Source: Candidatus Gastranaerophilales bacterium
GTDB lineage: Bacteria; Cyanobacteriota; Vampirovibrionia; Gastranaerophilales; Gastranaerophilaceae
Direction of reading: 5' to 3'
Assembly (NCBI GenBank): GCA_944323095.1
Contig: CALURE010000105.1
Location: 1-5,717, forward strand
DNA length: 5,717 bases
Below the pieces are notes generated by a model. It saw nothing but the letters and a program-made list of their open reading frames with translations, did no database searches and was not told the origin of the DNA. The translations under genes were made by a program, and so were the position numbers. This document shows, one piece after another, positions 1 to 4,969 of this stretch (position 1 is its first letter; every line of letters starts with the position of its first letter).

Positions 1-158
1 TCTTTTTTCAATCTCGGGATAAAGAGCACAACATCTCTTTTGTTTTTCTTGTAAAAAGAAAATCTGTTGATTACAACGGCTACAACCAGTATTGAGCAGA
101 TTAAAATCGGCAGTAATACCGGCCAGTCCATTTTAATTGATTCTAATAGTAATTCCAT
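1..158 (-). CDS. MotA/TolQ/ExbB-family proton channel subunit, N-terminal part (cut by window edge)
   Basis: The reading frame opens at ATG 158-156 and stays open for 52 codons to the left edge, so only the N-terminus is present. The peptide begins MELLLESIKMDWPVLLPILI and continues through a hydrophobic stretch (about residues 12-31) into a basic patch, NRFSFYKKNKR. A short N-terminus with a PV-P motif, one membrane helix ending in a VI.R-type motif and then a charged cytoplasmic segment is the usual start of ExbB/TolQ proteins. These form the proton channel in the inner membrane that powers TonB or TolA. A Shine-Dalgarno match (AGAGAGG, complement of 167-173) lies about 8 nt before the ATG and fixes the start. 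The gene follows a TonB/TolA-like gene on the same strand, which supports the call. The conserved pore helices are outside the window, so ExbB, TolQ and MotA-like members cannot be told apart. Confidence 0.8.
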   Translation of the reverse strand, partial: MELLLESIKMDWPVLLPILICSILVVAVVINRFSFYKKNKRDVVLFIPRLKK

Positions 159-179
159 ATATTTATCCTCTCTTTTTTC

Positions 180-188
180 TTTATACCA
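180..188 (-). promoter_or_regulatory. Possible extended -10 promoter for the channel gene
   Basis: On the minus strand the bases read TGGTATAAA, a TGN-extended -10 box. A transcript starting about 7 nt later would have a short leader containing the AGAGAGG ribosome-binding site before the ATG at 158. No convincing -35 box is seen 16-17 bp upstream. The site lies inside a stretch (ccatagctta) also found near 374-384 in the same gap. The channel gene may therefore have its own promoter in addition to read-through from the TonB-like gene. Confidence 0.35.
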
Positions 189-267
189 TAGCTTACGACT
201 TTCTAAGCGGCGCTTTTTATTTATATTGCATTCACCTTTATTATTTTAGTGTTATCGCTTTGTTCTG

Positions 268-378
268 TTAATGCACTCGGGTACTCCTGTCCTGCTGAAA
301 TCGTTTTAGCCTCTCTTTATCCCTCGCATCTTTTTTTGCTTTAGAAACTTTCGTAACATCCTTTCTTTTTTCTGCCAT
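268..378 (-). CDS. Possible 36-residue very basic small protein
   Basis: An ATG at 378-376 opens a 36-codon frame ending in TAA at 270-268. The product is very rich in Lys, Arg and Asp/Glu, starts MAEKRKDVTKVSKAKKDARD, and is probably helical, with no hydrophobic segment. It lies between the TonB-like gene and the channel gene on the same strand. There is no good ribosome-binding site at normal spacing; the nearest purine-rich run (aggaaggtaag) is about 20 nt upstream and belongs to the 8-bp repeat array. The start region (ctatggcaga) also resembles the repeated gccattatag motif at the right end of the window. It may be a real small gene or a chance frame next to repeat DNA. I do not recognise it. 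Confidence 0.22.
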   Translation of the reverse strand: MAEKRKDVTKVSKAKKDARDKERLKRFQQDRSTRVH

Positions 379-394
379 AGCTTATTTTTATAGG

Positions 395-434
395 CTTACC
401 TTCCTATCTTCCTACCCTCTTATCTTCTAATTAT
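395..434. repeat. Degenerate 8-bp tandem repeat array (left copy)
   Basis: Five consecutive octamers can be read on the plus strand: CTTACCTT, CCTATCTT, CCTACCCT, CTTATCTT, CTAATTAT. The fourth base is A in all five. The array matches in unit, phase and end (..CTTCTAAT.AT) the block at 5488-5527, and is preceded by a related motif, ctgccatagctta (373-385). Its last unit contains the complement of the TAG stop codon of the TonB-like gene (429-427), so the repeat abuts the coding end directly. Confidence 0.6.
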
Positions 435-1614
435 ATCCCGATGCTCCAAATACGTTGTAATCAAACGTAAATTGAATATCAATGCTGGATCCTTTAAATT
501 CTGCAGGAAGCGGTCGGAAAGGCGCTGTTGCCTGAACTGCATTTATTGCCGCTTTATCTGCTCCGGGCAGACCGGATGATTTAAACACAGAGCATGAGAG
601 TAACCGCCCGTCTTTAGCTATTTTGAAAAGTAAAACAACGCGTTTACTTTCATTGCCTTTTGGGGGATCCCAGTTCATTTTAATACGTCTTTGAAGTTCT
701 CTCATGTATGGCCCGAAATCAGGTTCTCTTACGGCATCTATACCTGGTCTGCCGTTGGGATTCCCGGGGCCCGGGTTACCGTAACCGCCTGTTCCGCCAC
801 CGCCGCCTTTGGCAATTCTGTTTCCTGACCCTCCTGTCGGTGCAAGTGACGGAGTCGGTGCATAAGAACCTTTTCCTGCAGAAGATTGACCGCCGCCACC
901 GCCGCCTTTGGACGAAGCTCCGGAGCCGCTTATCGGTCCTGTTGTGTATCTGCCTGAACCTGTACCGCCTTTAGGTACGGGAACAGTGAACGACGAAGAC
1001 GGTTTTGCAACCGGTCTCGGAGTCGTAGGTGGCTTTATAGACGGTCTCGCTGTTGGAGGTGCCGGTTTTGCTGCCTGAGATTTTTTGGGCCCCTGAGCAG
1101 GCTGTGACACTGTCTTTTTAGGTGCAGGTGTCTGTACCTGTTGTGTTACCTGTTTAACTATTTTTTGCAACGGGTTTTGTTGAACTACAGGTTTCGGCGC
1201 AGCCTGTTTAGACGGTTTTGAAGCCTGTTTAGGCACTCCCGGAGCAGGTGATGGCATTGAAACTTTTCTTGTTGGATCATGATGCCCGCCTGCACGCGAA
1301 TTTATATCTGCGCGGTATGGTGTATTTTTGTTAATCGGTGTTTCTTCTTTATCTACCAGAACAAACTCTATATCGTTAACTTTCGGTTTTGGTTTATCGA
1401 AAATTGTCAGAGTAATCCCGAGCATCCCGAGAATAAGCACAATTAATGCCCAAATGCCGATTGCTGTGGGATGAAGAATTGTCGAAATAATTATTGATTT
1501 TTTCAAGCTTATTTCTTCATCGTTTTTTAATACGGCAGGTGTGGTGTAAGTCGTATCTTGTTCTAGCTCGTCATCTTCTATAAAATTGTCAGTGTATTTT
1601 CCTAACAAAGACAT
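427..1614 (-). CDS. TonB/TolA-like energy transducer with long Pro/Gly-rich periplasmic linker
   Basis: This 395-aa protein has the topology of a TonB or TolA transducer. A short acidic cytoplasmic N-terminus (1-38) precedes one membrane helix (about 40-72, ending at IFDKPKPK). Then come a Pro/Lys/Gln/Ala-rich segment (about 120-215), a Gly/Ser-rich segment with runs of Gly (about 216-290), and a C-terminal domain (about 298-389). The C-terminal domain has the family pattern YMRELQRRIKMNWDPP, then KIAKDGRLL, then a helix GADKAAINAV and AFRPLP, ending in a beta strand. Such proteins reach across the periplasm and pass proton-motive force from an ExbB/ExbD or TolQ/TolR motor to an outer-membrane partner. 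The downstream channel gene fits. The ATG at 1614 has a GGGG ribosome-binding site at about 6 nt. No signal peptide is expected. TonB versus TolA function cannot be decided; the linker composition is unlike the helical middle of classical TolA. Confidence 0.85.
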   Translation of the reverse strand: MSLLGKYTDNFIEDDELEQDTTYTTPAVLKNDEEISLKKSIIISTILHPTAIGIWALIVLILGMLGITLTIFDKPKPKVNDIEFVLVDKEETPINKNTPYRADINSRAGGHHDPTRKVSMPSPAPGVPKQASKPSKQAAPKPVVQQNPLQKIVKQVTQQVQTPAPKKTVSQPAQGPKKSQAAKPAPPTARPSIKPPTTPRPVAKPSSSFTVPVPKGGTGSGRYTTGPISGSGASSKGGGGGGQSSAGKGSYAPTPSLAPTGGSGNRIAKGGGGGTGGYGNPGPGNPNGRPGIDAVREPDFGPYMRELQRRIKMNWDPPKGNESKRVVLLFKIAKDGRLLSCSVFKSSGLPGADKAAINAVQATAPFRPLPAEFKGSSIDIQFTFDYNVFGASGYN

Positions 1615-1643
1615 GTTTTTCCCCGTATCTGATTTTCTTCTGT

Positions 1644-1681
1644 GTAATAATTTTATTTTAAAACAAAAATAAAATTATTAC
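1644..1681. repeat. Perfect 16-bp AT-rich inverted repeat between two minus-strand genes
   Basis: The left arm GTAATAATTTTATTTT (1644-1659) is the exact reverse complement of 1666-1681, with a 6-nt loop. It fills most of the 75-bp gap between the 247-aa protein gene and the TonB-like gene. In the minus-strand transcript no U-run follows the right arm, so it is not a standard intrinsic terminator. It could be a weak attenuator, an RNA-processing or stability hairpin that sets different levels of the two genes, or a protein-binding palindrome. Confidence 0.6.
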
Positions 1682-1689
1682 CCGATTTT

Positions 1690-2433
1690 CTAATAATTGT
1701 TATTAAACATTGAGGGGTTAACAGTAATCGGCTGGGTAAGAACGAGTTGAACTGCAGAGTTTGCAGGGATTTCCACATCGTTACCTTTATCCCATATTGA
1801 TTTAATAAGCCCGCCGCCTGCTCCTACTGCTGTTGCAAGGGCTGTGCCTTTACCTATATCCCCTCCGGCAAGCGGTGAAATAATTACTCCTGCAAGAGCT
1901 CCTGCTCCTGCACCTACTGCTAAGTCTTTTCCGTAATCTTTTGCTACATCCATTTTAGTGCCGCCTATTAAAATTCCGGTGTTATCATTTGTTTTAATTA
2001 CTGCTGATATAGGTATTTGAATGCCGTAAGGTGTTACAATTTGAGTAAATCTTAAAAGAAGTTTACCGTTCATACTGCCGTGTTTGGCTTTTGATACTTC
2101 TAAAACCGTTCCTGTGACAGAACTTCCGGCAGGGGCAATTAAGTTTCCGTTATAATAAAAATCAGAGCCTAATGCAAGTGTAACAGTCTGCCCGAGCATT
2201 AAATTTGCCGAACTCAAAGGGGTTGTAACTACTGCAGGAATATTTTGTCCTGCAGGCACTGTGACAACACTGCCTTTTAATGTCTGGTTTCCGCTTAATG
2301 TTTGTGTAGGATAATAATTCTGCTGATACAGCGGGGCAGGTGAATGCTGGTTATAATCAAAATTTGGTGCAGCAAATGCAATTCCAGTGGAAAGTGCAAT
2401 TAATGTTACAGATAATCCGATTTTTCTATTCAT
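1690..2433 (-). CDS. Secreted protein with TrbI/VirB10-like beta domain and glycine-zipper segment
   Basis: This 247-aa protein has a signal peptide (residues 1-21, cleavage after GIAFA). A Tyr/Gln/Pro-rich spacer (about 25-50) leads into a beta-rich domain (about 55-150) with VPAGQNIPAVVTTPLSS, NLIAPAGSSVTGTV and YGIQIPISAVI. A glycine-zipper-like stretch follows (about 166-216, DLAVGAGAGALAGVI and AVGAGGGLI), then a last strand pair, VEIPANSAVQLVLTQPITV (220-238). Paired VPAG.xIP strands with a Gly-rich insert are known from proteins related to the C-terminal domain of TrbI/VirB10 and from uncharacterised secreted proteins; I infer a periplasmic or outer-membrane-associated role. The Gly-rich segment could contact a membrane or oligomerise. 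Upstream, AAAGGG lies about 5 nt before the ATG. The gene follows its paralog by 51 bp and precedes the TonB-like gene by 75 bp, so co-transcription is likely. The exact function is unknown. Confidence 0.7.
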   Translation of the reverse strand: MNRKIGLSVTLIALSTGIAFAAPNFDYNQHSPAPLYQQNYYPTQTLSGNQTLKGSVVTVPAGQNIPAVVTTPLSSANLMLGQTVTLALGSDFYYNGNLIAPAGSSVTGTVLEVSKAKHGSMNGKLLLRFTQIVTPYGIQIPISAVIKTNDNTGILIGGTKMDVAKDYGKDLAVGAGAGALAGVIISPLAGGDIGKGTALATAVGAGGGLIKSIWDKGNDVEIPANSAVQLVLTQPITVNPSMFNNNY

Positions 2434-2484
2434 AATATCCCTTTCGTTTTTATTTAAACATTGTATTTCATAAATTCAGTTAAG

Positions 2485-3069
2485 TCAATTTGTTACCGTG
2501 TGAGTAATCCATGCAGGTGATGTTAAGACTATAATTTCATTTGCACCTGCAGGAATTACGGTATGCTCTCCCATTGCCCTTTCATAGCTTGGCAGCAGCT
2601 GCAGGGTTGTTCTTTTAACTTTAAGCTGTCTTTGTGCCATTGATCTGTATTTGACCGGTTGTGATATACCGCCGCCGAATACGTTGTTATTTGAGGTGTA
2701 TAAATATCCTCTAACTGGTATTTCATATCCGTCAGAGTAAACCATTTTTGAAATTCTGATTTTCATAGCGGCATTTGTTCCGACAACAGGTGCATTAATC
2801 TTTTCTATATAGCCGTAAAATTCTGTGTCTTTGGGAACTATGTTTGAATCATGAAGATAAAGGTCATTTGTTGCAATAAATTTTACTTTATATCCTTCCG
2901 AACAGGTCTGGGTAGAAATTTCCTGCGTATTCATAACAGGGATAAAAGTCCCTTCGGGTATTACAATACCGTGGTAGTCTCTTATATCGAGCTGGATATC
3001 CGGCAAATCTTCCGCCTGAACAGCAGGTGCTAACAGTAATATTGCAAGTAACACGAGTAATTTTTTCAT
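2485..3069 (-). CDS. Secreted beta-domain protein, paralog of the next gene
   Basis: This 194-aa protein starts with a clear signal peptide (MKKLLVLLAILLLAPAVQA, cleavage near residue 19). Residues 35-125 align almost without gaps with residues 57-148 of the 247-aa downstream protein: IVIPEGTFIPV with VTVPAGQNIPA, NIVPKDTEFYGYI with LIAPAGSSVTGTV, and GYEIPVRG with GIQIPISA. The C-terminus HTVIPAGANEIIVLTSPAWI (169-188) matches the last strands of that protein too. The glycine-zipper segment is missing and is replaced by a basic stretch (about 138-160, SMAQRQLKVKRTTLQ). A single Cys (residue 56) remains after cleavage and is not at a lipoprotein position. It is first in the minus-strand gene set, directly behind a strong promoter and probably without an mRNA leader. 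I infer a periplasmic or surface partner of the transducer; no activity can be named. Confidence 0.7.
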   Translation of the reverse strand: MKKLLVLLAILLLAPAVQAEDLPDIQLDIRDYHGIVIPEGTFIPVMNTQEISTQTCSEGYKVKFIATNDLYLHDSNIVPKDTEFYGYIEKINAPVVGTNAAMKIRISKMVYSDGYEIPVRGYLYTSNNNVFGGGISQPVKYRSMAQRQLKVKRTTLQLLPSYERAMGEHTVIPAGANEIIVLTSPAWITHTVTN

Positions 3070-3076
3070 AATAGTT

Positions 3077-3104
3077 ATTATAACAGTTTTTTTTCTATTA
3101 TCAA
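3077..3104 (-). promoter_or_regulatory. Sigma70-type promoter of the minus-strand gene set, giving a leaderless transcript
   Basis: On the minus strand TTGATA (3104-3099), a 16-nt spacer and TATAAT (3082-3077) are seen, with TGT just before the -10 (extended -10). Seven bases follow, then the ATG at 3069. Transcription should start at or next to the A of the start codon, and no Shine-Dalgarno sequence fits in between. Confidence 0.75.
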
Positions 3105-3141
3105 TATAACGATTAAATAAATTTTTTGTTCATTGTATTTG

Positions 3142-3153
3142 TTACAATTGTAA
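3142..3153. promoter_or_regulatory. Perfect 12-bp palindrome, candidate operator
   Basis: TTACAATTGTAA is a perfect palindrome in the 161-bp region between the two divergent genes. It is about 38 bp upstream of the minus-strand -35 box and about 45 bp upstream of the AT-rich promoter region of the plus-strand gene. That is a fitting place for a dimeric regulator controlling both directions. A chance palindrome in AT-rich DNA cannot be excluded. Confidence 0.35.
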
Positions 3154-3154
3154 A

Positions 3155-3189
3155 TTTTTGGAATTTTTAGTCAATTTTTTCAAAAAAAA
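3155..3189. other. Phased A/T tracts, probably curved DNA
   Basis: T-tracts begin at 3155, 3164 and 3175 and an A8 tract runs 3182-3189, so the first three starts are spaced 9 and 11 bp. Tracts repeated about once per helical turn are known to bend DNA. They lie just upstream of a TATAAA (3198-3203) that may be the -10 box of the plus-strand gene starting at 3231. Confidence 0.4.
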
Positions 3190-3230
3190 TTACTTTATAT
3201 AAATGTAGTGTAGTTTAAAGGTGAATTATT

Positions 3231-3863
3231 GTGTTCAGTGCAGTAGCATCAGGAATATTTGCATATAGAAGTGCCGAAAAGTCTAAAAATGGCGAAATAG
3301 GCAGAGTGCCTGTTACATTAGGGCAGACGGCAGGTGTGATTCAGGAAGTTGCAAAAAGCAACGGAATTGCTGCAAATGCTGCAAGAAGTACGCTGAGTGT
3401 ATTTTCAGAACTCGCAAAACAGAATAAAGCGTTTGAATATGCAGGGAAATTTACGAAGTTTGCAGTTGACAATGTTACCCCGTTAATATGCGCATCAGGT
3501 GTTGTTAAAACTGCTATGTCTGATGATAAAGTGGGAACAGGTATCACAGAAGCCGCTGCACTCGGTACAATGTTTGCCGGAGAAGCTCTGATTAAACAGA
3601 ATTATGATAAAATTGCTAATTCTAAAACCGTTAAAAACGCATGTAAAAAATTGGCTGATTCAAGTATATTAAAACCGCTTGCCGAAAATATTTCTAAATC
3701 CCATGCGGGAAAAGCAGGAAAAATAGTTAAAGGGTTAACATTTGTTGCGGGTTCTATGGCTTCTTATGCAGCCGGAGAAAAACTCGGCAAACATTTTTCA
3801 AAAAAAGTTAAAGCAGAGTTGAATTTGGAAAATAAAACCGAAAAAATCGACCGAAAAGCTTAA
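3231..3863 (+). CDS. Ala/Gly-rich helical protein of unknown function (210 aa)
   Basis: The frame starts at GTG 3231 with AAAGGTG (3217-3223) 7 nt upstream as ribosome-binding site, and ends in TAA at 3863. No upstream start in frame has a better site. I do not recognise a known family. The protein is mostly helical and small-residue-rich, with moderately hydrophobic patches at about 82-96 (TPLICASGVVKTAM), 104-121 (GITEAAALGTMFAGEALI) and 165-183 (IVKGLTFVAGSMASYAAGE), and a charged C-terminus with many Lys and Glu. The last two patches share a pattern, A-G.M.A.GE-L-K, which may be an old internal duplication. There is no signal peptide; it could be cytoplasmic or peripherally membrane-bound. 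It lies 35 bp before the SpoIID gene, but that gene has its own promoter, so linkage is loose. Codon use and strand agree with a real gene. Confidence 0.7.
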   Translation: MFSAVASGIFAYRSAEKSKNGEIGRVPVTLGQTAGVIQEVAKSNGIAANAARSTLSVFSELAKQNKAFEYAGKFTKFAVDNVTPLICASGVVKTAMSDDKVGTGITEAAALGTMFAGEALIKQNYDKIANSKTVKNACKKLADSSILKPLAENISKSHAGKAGKIVKGLTFVAGSMASYAAGEKLGKHFSKKVKAELNLENKTEKIDRKA

Positions 3864-3882
3864 TTACTTTTTAATATTAATG

Positions 3883-3891
3883 TGGTATAAT
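3883..3891 (+). promoter_or_regulatory. Extended -10 promoter of the SpoIID gene, leaderless
   Basis: TGGTATAAT (3883-3891) is a full extended -10 element. The GTG start codon follows after exactly 7 bases, so the transcript should begin at or about one base before the start codon. A -35 box is poor (TTACTT at 3864-3869, spacer 16), as is common when the -10 is extended. There is no Shine-Dalgarno sequence before the GTG. Confidence 0.6.
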
Positions 3892-3898
3892 TAAGTAT

Positions 3899-4771
3899 GT
3901 GAAAAAGGTTTTAATATTATTTTCATTTATAATCTTTAATTTTGTATTTGCAAACCCTTGTTTTGCTATAAAAATAGGGCTTCAAACTGCTGTTGATTCT
4001 TCTGCTGTCGGAACATCGGTTAAGGGGGTTATTATTGACGCGAATACAAACCGTTCTATCTGTGATCTTGATGCTATGAAGGGATATGTTATAAAGCCTT
4101 ATCATAACCTTATGGCAATTCTTTATAACGGTACATATTATAAAATAAATTCGGATAATATTGTTATAAAACCTGCAAGTGCCGGTTTTGTCAGCGCAAA
4201 AGGGAAATGGTACCGCGGAATTATTATGATACAGAATAAAAACGGTAAATTGACCGTTATTAATAATGTTCCGCTGGAGGACTACATAAAGGGGGTTGTA
4301 CCTTCCGAAATGCCTGTCAGCTGGGCAACGGAAGCACATAAAGCTCAGGCGATTGCCGCAAGAAGTTATGCGCTTGCAAATCTCGGCAAACGTGCAAAAT
4401 TCGGGTATGACCTGAAAGACACTCCGGAAGATCAGGCATATGGCGGTGCTTCAAAAGAAACAGCGGATACGAATTATGCTGTTGAGCAGACTAAAGGAAT
4501 TGTTTTGACATATAATATGAAAGTCATAAATGCATATTATTCTGCATCTGCAGGAGGTCAGACTAATGTTGACAGCTGGGGCGGCAGTCTACCTTACTTG
4601 CGTTCTGTTCCTTCCTTTGACGATAATGTCAAAAAAAACGGGCATGGAGTTGGCATGTCACAGCACGGCGCTAATAATTTAGCAAAACAAGGGTATAATG
4701 CTTATCAAATTCTGCAATATTTTTATAAAGATGTAAAATTTGCACGGGTTGATTCGTCATCTTATAATTAA
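3899..4771 (+). CDS. spoIID: SpoIID/LytB-type peptidoglycan lytic enzyme, secreted, compact form
   Basis: This 290-aa protein has a signal peptide (about 1-23, MKKVLILFSFIIFNFVFANP then CFA). A beta-rich front part (about 25-120) is followed by the SpoIID core: LEDYIKGVVPSEMPVSWATE (126-145) with AHKAQAIAARSYAL, then DTPEDQAYGGAS (174-185), then YYSASAGGQT (213-222), PYLRSVPSFD (232-241) and GHGVGMSQHGA (248-258). The Glu of SEMP (137) matches the catalytic acid of SpoIID, known as a lytic transglycosylase cutting glycan strands stripped of stem peptides. Here it probably trims septal or lateral wall in the periplasm, since nothing suggests sporulation. The stretch between SFDD and GHGVGMSQ is only about 6 residues, much shorter than in many Firmicute members, which accounts for the modest total length. 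The GTG start is supported by the signal peptide directly behind it and by the promoter 7 nt upstream. Confidence 0.88.
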   Translation: MKKVLILFSFIIFNFVFANPCFAIKIGLQTAVDSSAVGTSVKGVIIDANTNRSICDLDAMKGYVIKPYHNLMAILYNGTYYKINSDNIVIKPASAGFVSAKGKWYRGIIMIQNKNGKLTVINNVPLEDYIKGVVPSEMPVSWATEAHKAQAIAARSYALANLGKRAKFGYDLKDTPEDQAYGGASKETADTNYAVEQTKGIVLTYNMKVINAYYSASAGGQTNVDSWGGSLPYLRSVPSFDDNVKKNGHGVGMSQHGANNLAKQGYNAYQILQYFYKDVKFARVDSSSYN

Positions 4772-4839
4772 GGTATATATCTTGTGTTGTTTGCTTTTGC
4801 GGATTTTATTTTCCTGAAATCCTGTATATATTTAGAATA

Positions 4840-4860
4840 TTAAAAAAATTTTTTTAAAAA
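4840..4860. promoter_or_regulatory. A7T7 tract upstream of the HU promoter (UP-element-like)
   Basis: A palindromic TTAAAAAAATTTTTTTAA (4840-4857) followed by more A ends 4 bp before the -35 box. A/T tracts in this place are known to bind the RNA polymerase alpha C-terminal domain and raise promoter strength. That would suit a highly expressed nucleoid protein. It is also a bent or stiff DNA site that HU itself could sense, which is only an inference. Confidence 0.45.
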
Positions 4861-4863
4861 CAC

Positions 4864-4891
4864 TTGCCAAATAGAAATAAAATGCTATAAT
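4864..4891 (+). promoter_or_regulatory. Sigma70-type promoter of the HU gene
   Basis: TTGCCA (4864-4869), a 16-nt spacer and TATAAT (4886-4891) are present with TGC just before the -10 (extended -10). Transcription is expected near 4898. The predicted start falls in a small inverted repeat, TTTTGT-CGAA-ACAAAA (4895-4910), which may form a 5'-end hairpin or act as an operator. Confidence 0.75.
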
Positions 4892-4927
4892 AAATTTTGT
4901 CGAAACAAAAGCATGCACGGAGAGAGA

Positions 4928-4969
4928 ATGGTTTCAAGCTGTATGCACAAGGTAAAAGGAGGTTCGTAA
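4928..4969 (+). CDS. Possible 13-residue leader peptide overlapping the HU start
   Basis: An ATG at 4928 preceded by GGAG (4919-4922) opens a 13-codon frame (MVSSCMHKVKGGS) that ends in TAA at 4967-4969. The last A is the first base of the HU ATG (TAATG). The same frame can begin at ATG 4913, giving 18 residues, but without a ribosome-binding site. Stop-start overlaps of this kind often couple translation of two genes. The HU gene also has a strong ribosome-binding site of its own inside this frame, so the leader could be accidental. Confidence 0.3.
   Translation: MVSSCMHKVKGGS

Noticed and set aside
202..220. Small GC-rich hairpin with T's (AAGC-GGC-GCTT)
   Set aside because: A 4-bp stem is too weak for a terminator, and it points along the plus strand where no gene ends.
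67..249. Open plus-strand frame of 60 codons
   Set aside because: It lies antisense to the N-terminus of the channel gene, has a Ser/Leu/Phe-rich random composition and no ribosome-binding site.
708..974. Open plus-strand frame of 88 codons
   Set aside because: It is a shadow of the Gly/Pro-rich part of the TonB-like gene and is rich in Arg and Leu as expected from complementary codons.
2851..3033. Open plus-strand frame of 60 codons
   Set aside because: It is antisense to the 194-aa secreted protein gene, with no start signal and no recognisable product.
3341..3547. Open minus-strand frame of 68 codons
   Set aside because: It is antisense to the 210-aa gene, which has a good ribosome-binding site and coherent codon use.
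3923..4339. Open minus-strand frame of 138 codons
   Set aside because: It is antisense to the SpoIID gene, whose family motifs are unmistakable; the product is Cys/Asn/Ile-rich without a domain.
4800..4822. Possible terminator after the SpoIID gene (GGATTT...AAATCC)
   Set aside because: The stem is only 6 bp with a 10-nt loop, and no T-run follows.
4897..4968. Upstream TTG start that would lengthen HU by 24 residues
   Set aside because: The added residues have no counterpart in HU proteins, and a strong Shine-Dalgarno sequence sits 6 nt before the ATG at 4969.
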